Under the pieces are notes generated by a model. That model had not been told where the DNA came from, ran no database searches, and worked only from the letters and a program-made list of their open reading frames with translations. Positions 24,536-32,306 of a stretch of DNA of 39,142 nucleotides are shown here, one piece after another. This stretch comes from an uncultured Bacteroidales bacterium (GTDB lineage Bacteria; Bacteroidota; Bacteroidia; Bacteroidales; UBA932), in assembly GCA_946410455.1 (NCBI GenBank), contig CAMKAJ010000023.1, positions 1 to 39,142 on the forward strand. Direction: 5' to 3'. The position numbers were made by a program, and so were the translations under genes. Every line of letters starts with the position of its first letter. The first letter of the stretch is position 1.

Positions 24536-24928
24536 ATGAAAAAGTTAATTGTCTTATTCTCAGTTATCGCTTTTGCGCTTTGTCAATTTTCTCCCGCTAC
24601 GGGGAATGATAGAATTCCGTCTTCCGACGGAGTTGAAGAGATTATTTTTCATATTTCTGGAGAAGTTGGAGATATCTATCGGACTCCTGACGTAGCTCCT
24701 TTTTCTTGTTTTGCATTCTATCAGATGAATCTGCTAATGTTTTATTCTGACCAGATTTCATCCGTGGCCACCGTGATCATCGAGGATTTAAACACTGGAG
24801 AGCAAGAAGAGTATGAAATCGTTATAGGCTCTACACCATCTACAGTATATCTTCCTGCATCTGGGATTATCTCGATAATAGTTGTCCTACTAAATGGCCA
24901 GTATTATAGTGCATTAATAACACTTTAA
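24536..24928 (+). CDS. Small secreted DUF3244-like protein
   Basis: A 130-residue protein with a Sec signal peptide (MKKLIVLFSVIAFALC) and a mature part of about 105 residues made of beta-strands: ISSVATVIIEDLNTG, EEYEIVIGS, TVYLPASGIISIIVVLLNGQYYSALI. The final GQYYSALI strand and length fit the small beta-sandwich proteins annotated DUF3244 in Bacteroides. It is immediately upstream (11 bp) of a metalloprotease lipoprotein and probably co-transcribed. A role as inhibitor or partner of that protease is a guess by analogy with other bacterial protease/inhibitor pairs. Codons are A/T-rich, like the rest of the island. Confidence 0.6.
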   Translation: MKKLIVLFSVIAFALCQFSPATGNDRIPSSDGVEEIIFHISGEVGDIYRTPDVAPFSCFAFYQMNLLMFYSDQISSVATVIIEDLNTGEQEEYEIVIGSTPSTVYLPASGIISIIVVLLNGQYYSALITL

Positions 24929-24939
24929 TTCTTTCCTCT

Positions 24940-26586
24940 ATGTCCACTTTTTCTTCTCGCCTATTCTGTATATTGGGTTGTTTCGTAATTATCGGCTGTT
25001 CATCAATAGTTGACTTAACACCAGAAATAGACAAAGGCCCTACTATTAGTGTTAAATCGTTTGTTGATAGTTCTTGTAGTGACTCCCTGTTTTACTATAT
25101 TGATGAAGCTTGTTGGATAAAGCCACAAAATGATCCATATAAGTTTTCTTTCTTTCAAGCAGCCGCAACCCAGTTTCTTTCTGAACATAAGAATACAACG
25201 TCTCATTATACAAGTATATCTCCGACCCATTACGCATTGATTGTTTATCCCAAAAGCGAGCTGGATGTAAATAGGATTCTAATGATAGAAGGGATAAAAG
25301 TATCTTATATTCCCTTTGGCTTTTCTGCTGTCCCGGATAATGACGTTCCGATGTCCTTCAGAAACGATACAGAAGGCCGATTATTCAATAAGCATTCTAA
25401 TCCCGTTAATAACATGCCTGTAATGTATGTAGTGTGGCCAATTAATCTCTCTATTCCCAACGATATAGAGTACATAATTGATTATGAGGCATTCCTCCCT
25501 AATTACACTGAAGCAAAAACAGAAAGCGAGAGGGAAGAATTATTGAACATTGAGAAACGCGCAATAGAGCTAGCTACATCAGGCCCATCGGGCGCAAGTT
25601 CTCGAGGCCTATCATATCGTACGCTTCGTGCTCAAATAAAAAATAGCGACAATCTATTAGGCACACCTATTCCTGTCGGGAATTTGAAAATAAGAGTTCA
25701 GTACGGCTTAAATATTATTGATAATTATACGCTAAGTAACGGTAATGTGACAATTACGGGCAATATCAATGACAATGCATCGGTATATATAGTATATGAA
25801 AACGACAGGTGGAGGCTATCTAGAAAAGGCTCTTTATTTGCTTATTCTTTGATGTTAGGCAAATTGACGGATATATGGCCTTATAATAGCTATATTTACT
25901 CCCAAACGCAAACTCACAACTATCTCACAGTGCATAGGGCCGCAAATTATTTTTTTCATGATAATGCCTCATTAAGTGTGCCACAAACTAACTATTCCCT
26001 TCGTATCAACATGAATGAAGAACTGAATCCAGGTAATTCATTTTTTACATTTGTATTAGGAAGCCCCAAAATCGAGCTTTCGTATTTTTGGGCATCTAAT
26101 AGTGGATACTTTTTAAGCGCCGCAATTCATGAGATGGCTCATTTCTATCATTATTTACAGAAAGGTAGTAACTATTCATCATATGATTCAGTCCATCATT
26201 TAATAAAAGAATCTTTTGCGGAGTTTGTCGCTTGGCGTTTAAGTAGAGACTATTACACTGATAAGAATAGTGGAGTATTTAACACATCCTGGGATAACGC
26301 TTTGTGTGGTTTGAGACAACTATGGCATCCCACTGATTCAAGCTACTATTCCCCTTTATTTATTGATCTTATGGATGACTATAACCAATATGAGGAGAAG
26401 TATCCAATACATACATATAATAACGATCCAATCTCTGGCATGCCATTTATGGCAATAACAAATATTGCTGTTCAGAATAATAATTGGGAATCTGTAAAAA
26501 GTGCATTATTGAACAAAGTAGGGTATTATTATACATTATCTGATTACAATTCCTTTATTGCTCCTTATAACACGTATTTTGACTAG
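24940..26586 (+). CDS. Zinc-metalloprotease lipoprotein (gluzincin type)
   Basis: 548 residues with a lipoprotein signal (lipobox FVIIGC, Cys20). The N-terminal ~220 residues are not recognisable; residues ~240-290 (TPIPVGNLKIRVQYG...VTITGNI) look like a carboxypeptidase-regulatory-like beta domain. The C-terminal third has a zinc site AIHEMAHFYHY (HExxH, 397-401) with a downstream Glu in KESFAEFVAWR (~424-428), the spacing of gluzincin peptidases. It is probably anchored to the membrane and faces outward or the periplasm. Substrate unknown. The gene is strongly A/T-rich compared with housekeeping neighbours. A promoter is not visible directly upstream, so expression probably comes from the DUF3244-like gene. 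Confidence 0.72.
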   Translation: MSTFSSRLFCILGCFVIIGCSSIVDLTPEIDKGPTISVKSFVDSSCSDSLFYYIDEACWIKPQNDPYKFSFFQAAATQFLSEHKNTTSHYTSISPTHYALIVYPKSELDVNRILMIEGIKVSYIPFGFSAVPDNDVPMSFRNDTEGRLFNKHSNPVNNMPVMYVVWPINLSIPNDIEYIIDYEAFLPNYTEAKTESEREELLNIEKRAIELATSGPSGASSRGLSYRTLRAQIKNSDNLLGTPIPVGNLKIRVQYGLNIIDNYTLSNGNVTITGNINDNASVYIVYENDRWRLSRKGSLFAYSLMLGKLTDIWPYNSYIYSQTQTHNYLTVHRAANYFFHDNASLSVPQTNYSLRINMNEELNPGNSFFTFVLGSPKIELSYFWASNSGYFLSAAIHEMAHFYHYLQKGSNYSSYDSVHHLIKESFAEFVAWRLSRDYYTDKNSGVFNTSWDNALCGLRQLWHPTDSSYYSPLFIDLMDDYNQYEEKYPIHTYNNDPISGMPFMAITNIAVQNNNWESVKSALLNKVGYYYTLSDYNSFIAPYNTYFD

Positions 26587-26662
26587 ATGATTTGTTCATG
26601 AAATGCAACCAATGTGAGGCAAAATGCATCTATATGTATAAGTTTACACAATCATAAGACAT

Positions 26663-27199
26663 ATGAACCACCATCTTCTATTATCCATCTTCTCTATTAT
26701 TATTTCCGCAGCATTGTCAGCTCAGAATAACATAGAACTTGGAATGAATTATTCCCCAAAAGAGAATTTCAGTATGGCCACAGGAATCCCAAATATGCTA
26801 TATAAATTTGGCGTCTATGGTGAGTATCGATGGGCTTTGGGTGAGCACTTTGATGCTGGTGCGCGACTGGACGCCAAGGTGGGGCCGATTGGACCAAGTA
26901 GCTTTACCGACAACGCCCTCGCTGTTTCAGGAGACCTTTTAGCTGTAGCAGATTTCAATCTTTTACCTGGCAAGACAGTCAATCCTTTCATTGGTTTAGG
27001 ACTAGGCCCTGGATTCGGTATGCATAACGATACGCTTGACCATTTGTGGAGCGGACAATTCCTATTCTATGCAGAGGCAAGGGCCGGCATTGAACTGTTC
27101 CGTCATCTCCGCCTATCTGTCAGTTATAGTTTACCTGCCTGGTGGAGCTATGGGGAAATTTACACCACCCTTAATGCTAACATTGGTTGGCAATTCTAG
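26663..27199 (+). CDS. Outer-membrane beta-barrel protein
   Basis: 178 residues with a signal peptide (cleavage near LSAQN, residue ~20) and alternating hydrophobic/polar strands: YRWALGEHFDAGARLDAKVG, VADFNLLPGKTVNPFIGLGLGPGFG, FYAEARAGIELFRHLRLSVSYSL. It ends in ANIGWQF, with a terminal aromatic Phe as in outer-membrane proteins handled by BamA. It is likely an 8-stranded barrel of the OmpW/porin-like small-barrel group. It lies 76 bp after the metalloprotease, still in the A/T-rich island. Confidence 0.75.
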   Translation: MNHHLLLSIFSIIISAALSAQNNIELGMNYSPKENFSMATGIPNMLYKFGVYGEYRWALGEHFDAGARLDAKVGPIGPSSFTDNALAVSGDLLAVADFNLLPGKTVNPFIGLGLGPGFGMHNDTLDHLWSGQFLFYAEARAGIELFRHLRLSVSYSLPAWWSYGEIYTTLNANIGWQF

Positions 27200-27348
27200 T
27201 AAAGTAATTCATTGTTTTCCATTCGCCGTACAAATTTTTTTTCACAGTGCGGCGAATATTTGTTTCCATATAGCAATATAATCCTGGTGAGTTTTTTGCA
27301 TCTTCGAGTACCCGGAAAAGATATTGATATAATAGTCATATTGTTTCA

Positions 27349-29106
27349 TTAGCGCAAATTGAAGAATACTCTATATAAATCGAGATTTGGGTGGTTCTTC
27401 GACAGTATTGTTTGAGCTAAGCGATGCTTCTTTACCCAAATATTGTTTTTGGAAGTATTTAATAAAAAAGACAACGTACAAGCGTCGAAACCGACAATAA
27501 TGTAACTTGCAAGCCTGAATTTATCCTCTGAAAACTCAGGGAAATCAGTGCGAAGCTTATTCATTATGCCGTGTAAACTTTGATTGATTCTTTCTTCGAA
27601 GTCTTTTTGCTTTGACGGATAGTTATATAGCTCTGAAATAATAGACCCATATTTCTGTGCATATGCTCTTTGTGTGCTTTCTCTCAGTTTTTCCACACCA
27701 TACCCTTTGTTAAAGAGATTGTTTATTTCTTCAAATTGGGACCGATACAAGTTGGCAAAGTCAGCACGTAGTTGAATTAGTTGTGACTCGTAAGACTGTT
27801 TGAGTATTACATACTGGCCAGAAAGAGAACGATTTGCTTCGGATAGTTGCTTTTTTTCGGTGTTAAGTTCTTTAATATGCTTCTCGGAATCAATCCGTTC
27901 ACTCTCTTTCTGGGATTGTAGAATCTCTATCATTCTTGCTGCTTCATCTCTTTGAGATATGAGAAGTTCATTTCTTTGAATAAGTCTGCTGCGGTACCTT
28001 TGTATGGCTAAAAATGCTATTAACAGAAGAAGTAGAGAGATAACCAGTGAGGAATATGTATATAGTCTTGCCTTCTGTGCTTTCTCTTCAGAAACTAAAG
28101 AAGAGGCATTATAATACTGTCCTAGGGTTTTATATAATGATTGGGAGAGTTGTGCTTTTACAATTGAATCTCTTTTCTCTGAATACTGTTCAAAATGATT
28201 CAGAGCATCATCAGACGCATTATGCAGTTTGGCATGGCGATACTTCCACCATTCAGATTCGGTAGATTCCTGCAAGGATGATAACCTATTCAAAATGGAT
28301 AAGGATTGTTGCTCTAGACCTTTGCTGGCCAGCGCATAAGAATACTCATAATACTGACTTACAGAGAGCCCCTGCCCATGCTTAAGCACTTCGTTAAACA
28401 GAGAAATCACCTTATCTGCATCCGGGCTATCTTTCCGTATCTCATTCTCTGCGATTAAAACCTTGGCCCGGTCAACAAGTTTGCTAGAATTGACTAATTG
28501 CAAAAGGCTATCCGATAGACGGTCTTCATGGCAGTTGTGCATTGCTATTGCTAAATTGATACGGGAATAGTCAATGGCAAGAGAATCCCCATAGGCATTA
28601 AAATACTCGTGGGCCAGCTTCTTGTATTTTAGATTATCCTCATTGCAATAAGTTCTATTATACGTATCTCCTATTGCAGCACAAATTTGACCTTTAAACC
28701 TGTTGTCGTTTGACCCTGAAGAAAACTTAAGCGCATTCATAAAAGATACAATGGCATCAGAGTAGTTGAAAGCATTGAATTGAATCCTGCCGACATAGTA
28801 ATGGTACTTCATCCTTTCTTCCGGGGTGCTGTGACGGGAAAAATACTTTTCGTATCTAATTAAAAAAGAAGCATCAGTGGTATCAATATAGTTCTTGTCT
28901 AAAGCTATGGCCTTGGTCAGAGCATATCTGGCTTCCCATTTCGAAGTTCGAATTGCATTGGTGTCCAATTGCCGGATAATCAATAGGGCGCTATCAGGCT
29001 TCTCCTGCATTATATCATTAGCTTCGCCTAGCGCGTCAACGACAGTACGGTACTCACAAGAACAGAGAATACAGAATAAAGCAAAAATTGAAATGAACCT
29101 GCGCAT
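27349..29106 (-). CDS. TPR membrane regulator with coiled coil and C-terminal HTH-like domain
   Basis: 585 residues. A lipoprotein-like signal (CILCSCEY) is followed by TPR-type helical repeats over residues ~25-330, one membrane helix (YSSLVISLLLLLIAFLAIQ, ~345-365), a long charged coiled coil (~370-450), and a C-terminal helical domain containing FRLASYIIVGFDACTLSFLLNTSKNNIWVKKHRL. That last segment looks like the LuxR-like DNA-binding module of Bacteroides TPR regulators. The layout suggests an envelope sensor acting on transcription, though a lipidated N-terminus would need the helix to span the inner membrane. It converges with the protease genes and is the island's only candidate regulator. 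Confidence 0.72.
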   Translation of the reverse strand: MRRFISIFALFCILCSCEYRTVVDALGEANDIMQEKPDSALLIIRQLDTNAIRTSKWEARYALTKAIALDKNYIDTTDASFLIRYEKYFSRHSTPEERMKYHYYVGRIQFNAFNYSDAIVSFMNALKFSSGSNDNRFKGQICAAIGDTYNRTYCNEDNLKYKKLAHEYFNAYGDSLAIDYSRINLAIAMHNCHEDRLSDSLLQLVNSSKLVDRAKVLIAENEIRKDSPDADKVISLFNEVLKHGQGLSVSQYYEYSYALASKGLEQQSLSILNRLSSLQESTESEWWKYRHAKLHNASDDALNHFEQYSEKRDSIVKAQLSQSLYKTLGQYYNASSLVSEEKAQKARLYTYSSLVISLLLLLIAFLAIQRYRSRLIQRNELLISQRDEAARMIEILQSQKESERIDSEKHIKELNTEKKQLSEANRSLSGQYVILKQSYESQLIQLRADFANLYRSQFEEINNLFNKGYGVEKLRESTQRAYAQKYGSIISELYNYPSKQKDFEERINQSLHGIMNKLRTDFPEFSEDKFRLASYIIVGFDACTLSFLLNTSKNNIWVKKHRLAQTILSKNHPNLDLYRVFFNLR

Positions 29107-29128
29107 AATTAATGGTTAGTTAGTATTA

Positions 29129-29136
29129 CAAAAGTA
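29129..29136 (-). promoter_or_regulatory. -7 box TACTTTTG of the TPR regulator
   Basis: The minus strand reads TACTTTTG, 22 bases before the ATG at 29106. A TTTTG at 29154-29158 lies upstream with a spacer of 17 bp, shorter than the usual 19-21. Confidence 0.45.
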
Positions 29137-29243
29137 CGAAAAACATCTAATAGCAAAACAATAATATCAGCCTTAATGACAATAATAAATGGCATGATAC
29201 ACTGTACGTTTTTTGCTTTTGCATGAATATCAACACTTTACAG

Positions 29244-29276
29244 ATCTCCATGGTGACATATTGACACCATGGAGAT
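29244..29276. repeat. Perfect 12-bp inverted repeat (ATCTCCATGGTG), 9-base loop
   Basis: Arms 29244-29255 and 29265-29276. No T-run follows on either strand, so it is unlikely to be an intrinsic terminator. It lies upstream of the TPR regulator gene and at the edge where base composition rises again, and could be a regulator-binding site or island boundary element. The sequence between 29137 and 29378 holds no gene. Confidence 0.7.
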
Positions 29277-29340
29277 TACCATTTGATTGATTATCAGATA
29301 CTTAGCGAATACAGGGAATGGGATGTAGCCAACTTTTGGA

Positions 29341-29374
29341 AAGCAAATGCCCCTACAGATAGCTGTAGAGGCAT
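29341..29374 (-). terminator. Terminator hairpin of tRNA-Cys
   Basis: Minus-strand stem ATGCCTCTACAG with CTGTAGGGGCAT (29374-29363 with 29358-29347, loop of 4, one U.G pair), followed by TTTGCTTT. It begins 4 bases after the encoded CCA. Its CCTCTA/TAGGGG core is the same as in the two-hairpin repeats at 3606 and 19348. Confidence 0.6.
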
Positions 29375-29378
29375 ATCA

Positions 29379-29452
29379 TGGAGGTGCGTAGCGGAATCGA
29401 ACCACTGTGACAGGTTTTGCAGACCTGCGCCTAGCCACTCGGCCAACGCACC
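29379..29452 (-). tRNA. tRNA-Cys (GCA)
   Basis: A 74-nt cloverleaf on the minus strand: acceptor GGTGCGT (29452-29446) pairs with ACGCACC (29389-29383); D-arm GGCC...; anticodon stem CAGGT/ACCTG with loop CTGCAAA giving anticodon GCA; T-arm AGTGG-TTCGATT-CCGCT. The discriminator base is U, as expected for tRNA-Cys, and CCA is encoded (29379-29381). Confidence 0.97.
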
Positions 29453-29606
29453 AGAGGGAATGCAAAGTTACATTATTTATTTGAATTTGCAAATTTTTCA
29501 CCAGAGCCGACTTGCGGCGGCATCCAGGACAAATAGTATCAGCCAGCAGCTGGCCGGATGCAGCGAAGAGGGGCAAGTAATGTCTCGCAGATCTACGAAT
29601 TCTTAC

Positions 29607-29614
29607 TATCTTTG
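29607..29614 (+). promoter_or_regulatory. -7 box TATCTTTG of umuDC
   Basis: TATCTTTG lies 19 bases before the umuD ATG at 29633. No TTTG is seen at -33. A LexA box cannot be identified; the Bacteroidetes SOS operator is not well enough known to me to call one. Confidence 0.5.
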
Positions 29615-29632
29615 CGTGAATAGCTGAACAAT

Positions 29633-30052
29633 ATGCAACCACACGAGATAGAAGGCTCCGAGGCTCTTGAGGCCCTGATGCTGGGAGATGTAAAAGCCGG
29701 TTTCCCCTCCCCTGCCGAGGATGTGCGCGAGAAGCTGGACCTCATGAAATTGCTGGTCCGGCATAGTCCGTCCACCTTCTTTTTCCGCATAGACGGAGTG
29801 TCTATGGTAGATGCCGACATGGACGAAGGAGATATAATAATAGTAGATCGGGCCATCGACCCCTACGACGGATGCAAGGCGGTCTGCTTCATAGACGGAG
29901 AATACACCGTAAAGAAGGTGCAGCTTAAGCCCGACGGCGCCACCCTGCTCCCCTGCAACGATCAGAACAGCCGCTACAAACCCATCCCAGTCGGTCCCGG
30001 CGACGAATTCCTGATCTGGGGCGTAGTCACATACATCATCAAAAAAGCATAA
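29633..30052 (+). CDS. umuD: UmuD-like SOS mutagenesis peptidase (S24 family)
   Basis: 139 residues. The self-cleavage site is A22-G23 in KAGFPSP; the catalytic Ser57 is in DGVSMVDADM and Lys94 in YTVKKV, 37 residues apart as in E. coli UmuD. DNA damage would trigger RecA-stimulated cleavage to the active form, which joins UmuC as DNA polymerase V. The stop TAA is directly followed by the umuC ATG. Confidence 0.92.
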   Translation: MQPHEIEGSEALEALMLGDVKAGFPSPAEDVREKLDLMKLLVRHSPSTFFFRIDGVSMVDADMDEGDIIIVDRAIDPYDGCKAVCFIDGEYTVKKVQLKPDGATLLPCNDQNSRYKPIPVGPGDEFLIWGVVTYIIKKA

Positions 30053-31318
30053 ATGTTCGCCCTCGCAGACTGCAACAACTTCTTCGCATCCTGCGAGAGG
30101 GTTTTCCGGCCCGACCTGAACGGCCGGCCTGTCATCGTGCTCAGCAACAACGACGGCTGCGCGGTAGCCCGCAGCAACGAAGCCAAGGCCCTCGGCATTA
30201 AGATGGGAGCGCCTTTCTTCCAAATCAAGTCCATCGTAGAGAAGTACAACTTGGCAGTCTTCAGCTCCAACTTCGCCCTCTACGGCGACATGTCGCACCG
30301 GGTGCAGCAGGTGCTCAGCCGCTACTCCCCTTGCGTGGAGCAGTATTCCATAGACGAGGCTTTCCTGGACCTGCGCGGCATGAACATTCCCGACCCCGAC
30401 GCCTACGCAAAGCAGATTTCGGCCAAATGCAAACGGCTTACCGCGATTCCGGTTTCTGTGGGCATCGCGCCCACAAAGACCCTGGCCAAGATTGCGTCCA
30501 AGCTCTGCAAGCAGTACCCCAAGCTCAGGGGCGGATGCTATATGCACAGGCCGCAAGACATAGAGAAGGTGCTCCGCCGCTTCCCCGTAGAAGACGTTTG
30601 GGGGATCGGGCGCCGGAGTGCCGCAAAACTCAGTTCCATGCAAGTTCGCACGGCATGGGAATTCGTACAGCTGCCGGAAACATCGATCCGCAAGCTCTTC
30701 GCCCTGCCAGGCTACCGTACCTGGCTGGAGCTCCAGGGCACGCCGTGCATAGAATTCGAAGACACGCTCGAGCCCCGGCAGAGCATTTGCGTATCCCGCA
30801 GCTTCGCCAAGGAAATCACTGATTGCCAGGGACTTTGCGAGCAGGTTGCAAATTTTGCCGAGAGCACCGCGCACAAGCTCCGGGCACAAAAGTCCATGGC
30901 TCTGCAGATGGCGGTGTTCGCATTCACAAACCGATTCAAAGACAATGCGCCGCAGACCTATGGCTCGCGGCTCGTAGTCTTCCCGGAGGCCACTGCGGAC
31001 CATTCCGCCATAGTGCGCAGCGCCGTAGCGGCAACGCGTGAACTCTATCGCCCGGGATACGGATACAAGAAGGCAGGAGTGGTTATAGTCAAGCTCATTC
31101 AGGAAGACGCGGCCGTCGGCTCTCTATTCCGGGACGACCTGCAGGCCCGCAAGAACGAGCGTATCTCCAGTTCCATAGACACTCTGAACCGCAACTTCGG
31201 CCCTGGCACCATACTGTTCGGCATCCAGGGTGACGGCCACATAAAGATGTCGCGCGAGCACCAATCGCCGCACTACACAACTTTATGGAGCGATATACCC
31301 AAAGTGAGTGTAAAATAA
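30053..31318 (+). CDS. umuC: UmuC-like Y-family DNA polymerase
   Basis: 421 residues. The palm starts with MFALADCNNFFASCERVF (metal-binding D6) and continues with the catalytic YSIDEAFLDL; GIAPTKTLAKIASK and GIGRRSAAKL are the helix-hairpin-helix-type segments of Y-family polymerases. The C-terminal ~130 residues are the little finger and DUF4113-like tail (SREHQSPHYTTLWSDIPKV). It copies past DNA lesions with UmuD'. It starts immediately after umuD, so the pair is one operon. Confidence 0.95.
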   Translation: MFALADCNNFFASCERVFRPDLNGRPVIVLSNNDGCAVARSNEAKALGIKMGAPFFQIKSIVEKYNLAVFSSNFALYGDMSHRVQQVLSRYSPCVEQYSIDEAFLDLRGMNIPDPDAYAKQISAKCKRLTAIPVSVGIAPTKTLAKIASKLCKQYPKLRGGCYMHRPQDIEKVLRRFPVEDVWGIGRRSAAKLSSMQVRTAWEFVQLPETSIRKLFALPGYRTWLELQGTPCIEFEDTLEPRQSICVSRSFAKEITDCQGLCEQVANFAESTAHKLRAQKSMALQMAVFAFTNRFKDNAPQTYGSRLVVFPEATADHSAIVRSAVAATRELYRPGYGYKKAGVVIVKLIQEDAAVGSLFRDDLQARKNERISSSIDTLNRNFGPGTILFGIQGDGHIKMSREHQSPHYTTLWSDIPKVSVK

Positions 31319-31333
31319 CTATCTTTCGAAGTG

Positions 31334-32125
31334 ATGTTACTTAGTTTGCTATATGTTTTGATTTCCGGCATCGCACTGCCCGTGGGCGGAATCCAGATGC
31401 AGTATCTGTGGCGCAACCAGCTTGGCGACGTGTATTCCCTCGGGCTCGGCAGCGCCGCCTGCCTCGGAGCCGCTGCAGCCACCATGACCGGATGGTGCTC
31501 GCTTACCGTGGGAAGCTTCGTTTGCACGCTTGTCTGCACTCTGGTTTGCTTCTTGGTTACGCTCAGGGTTAACACACAGAGCCTCATCACTTTCGGCATT
31601 CTCTTCGGCACATTCATAGGCTCGCTGGGCACCATAGTAGTTACTAATGCCCCCAACGGGGAGCTGCTCAAGCAGTATTACCTTTGGGGCGCGGCAAACT
31701 TCCGGCTCGAGGGTGTAACCACTTGGGACATAGTGTTTTCTTTGTGCCTGTTTGCCATTGGCCTTGCAGCCGCCCTGCTCGACAGCGGACGCCTGACGCG
31801 GCACTTCAAGGGGGAGATTGAGCTGGGCAATCTGCACAAGGCGTGCAGCCTGCTGGCCATTATGTTCCTGGTAACCAGCGCTGTAAGCATCTGCGGCCCC
31901 ATCGGTTTTATTTCGCTTGGTGTTCCCAACCTAAGCCGTATCGTGTGTAAGAAGTCCGATATTCGGGTGCATTATTTGATTTCGGCGGCTATGGGTGTGG
32001 GGTTGCTGCTAATTACTTATTTGGTGGTGCAGTATGCGAACTTTGGGATATATTTACCTATCAGTGCGACCATGGCTATTATCGCTCTGCCGCTGATGGC
32101 AATACTTTTTATAAAGAAAGAGTAG
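31334..32125 (+). CDS. FecCD-family metal/siderophore ABC permease, short
   Basis: 264 residues from the ATG at 31334; full-length FecCD/BtuC permeases are about 330. It keeps the family motif GIQMQYLWRNQLGD (usually GxxxQxxxRNPLADP) right after its first helix, SLGLGSAACLGA, and the C-terminal GPIGFISLGVPNLSRI (usually GxIxFVGLxxPHxxR). The first ~60 residues and one or two helices of a normal family member are missing. No ATPase, binding protein or receptor gene is adjacent, so an orphan or degraded transporter is possible. A TATCTTTC string at 31320-31327 may be its promoter, just after umuC. Confidence 0.7.
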   Translation: MLLSLLYVLISGIALPVGGIQMQYLWRNQLGDVYSLGLGSAACLGAAAATMTGWCSLTVGSFVCTLVCTLVCFLVTLRVNTQSLITFGILFGTFIGSLGTIVVTNAPNGELLKQYYLWGAANFRLEGVTTWDIVFSLCLFAIGLAAALLDSGRLTRHFKGEIELGNLHKACSLLAIMFLVTSAVSICGPIGFISLGVPNLSRIVCKKSDIRVHYLISAAMGVGLLLITYLVVQYANFGIYLPISATMAIIALPLMAILFIKKE

Positions 32126-32291
32126 CTTTCCAATTGCGACCGACCATCCCCTCGGGGGCCCGTGGCCGCCCGTGGCCACGTGAACGGGAGGGGCCCGCAA
32201 GGAAATGCCCGGTTGGTCCGGGCATAACGCAGCGGGAGGGATGAGCAAAGCGAAGGCTTCCCGAGGGGATGGTCGGCAAGAGGAAAGCTAC
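32122..32291. repeat. 170-bp element with ~33-bp imperfect terminal inverted repeats
   Basis: Left arm 32122-32156 and right arm 32260-32291 share GTAGCTTTCC-xx-TTGC and CCGACCATCCCCTCGGG, with a 2-base insertion in the left arm. Inside are CGTGGCC-N6-GGCCACG (32161-32180) and ATGCCCGG-N5-CCGGGCAT (32205-32225). The left arm overlaps the permease stop codon (32123-32125). It is very GC-rich and could be a MITE-like or structured-RNA element. The longest reading frame of the next gene extends into it, but the real start is downstream. Confidence 0.75.
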
Positions 32292-32306
32292 GACAACGGC
32301 TACATT

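Noticed and set aside
29379..29452. tRNA-Cys as the integration site of the AT-rich island
   Set aside because: No integrase gene, and no second copy of the tRNA 3' end found near 24.1 kb.
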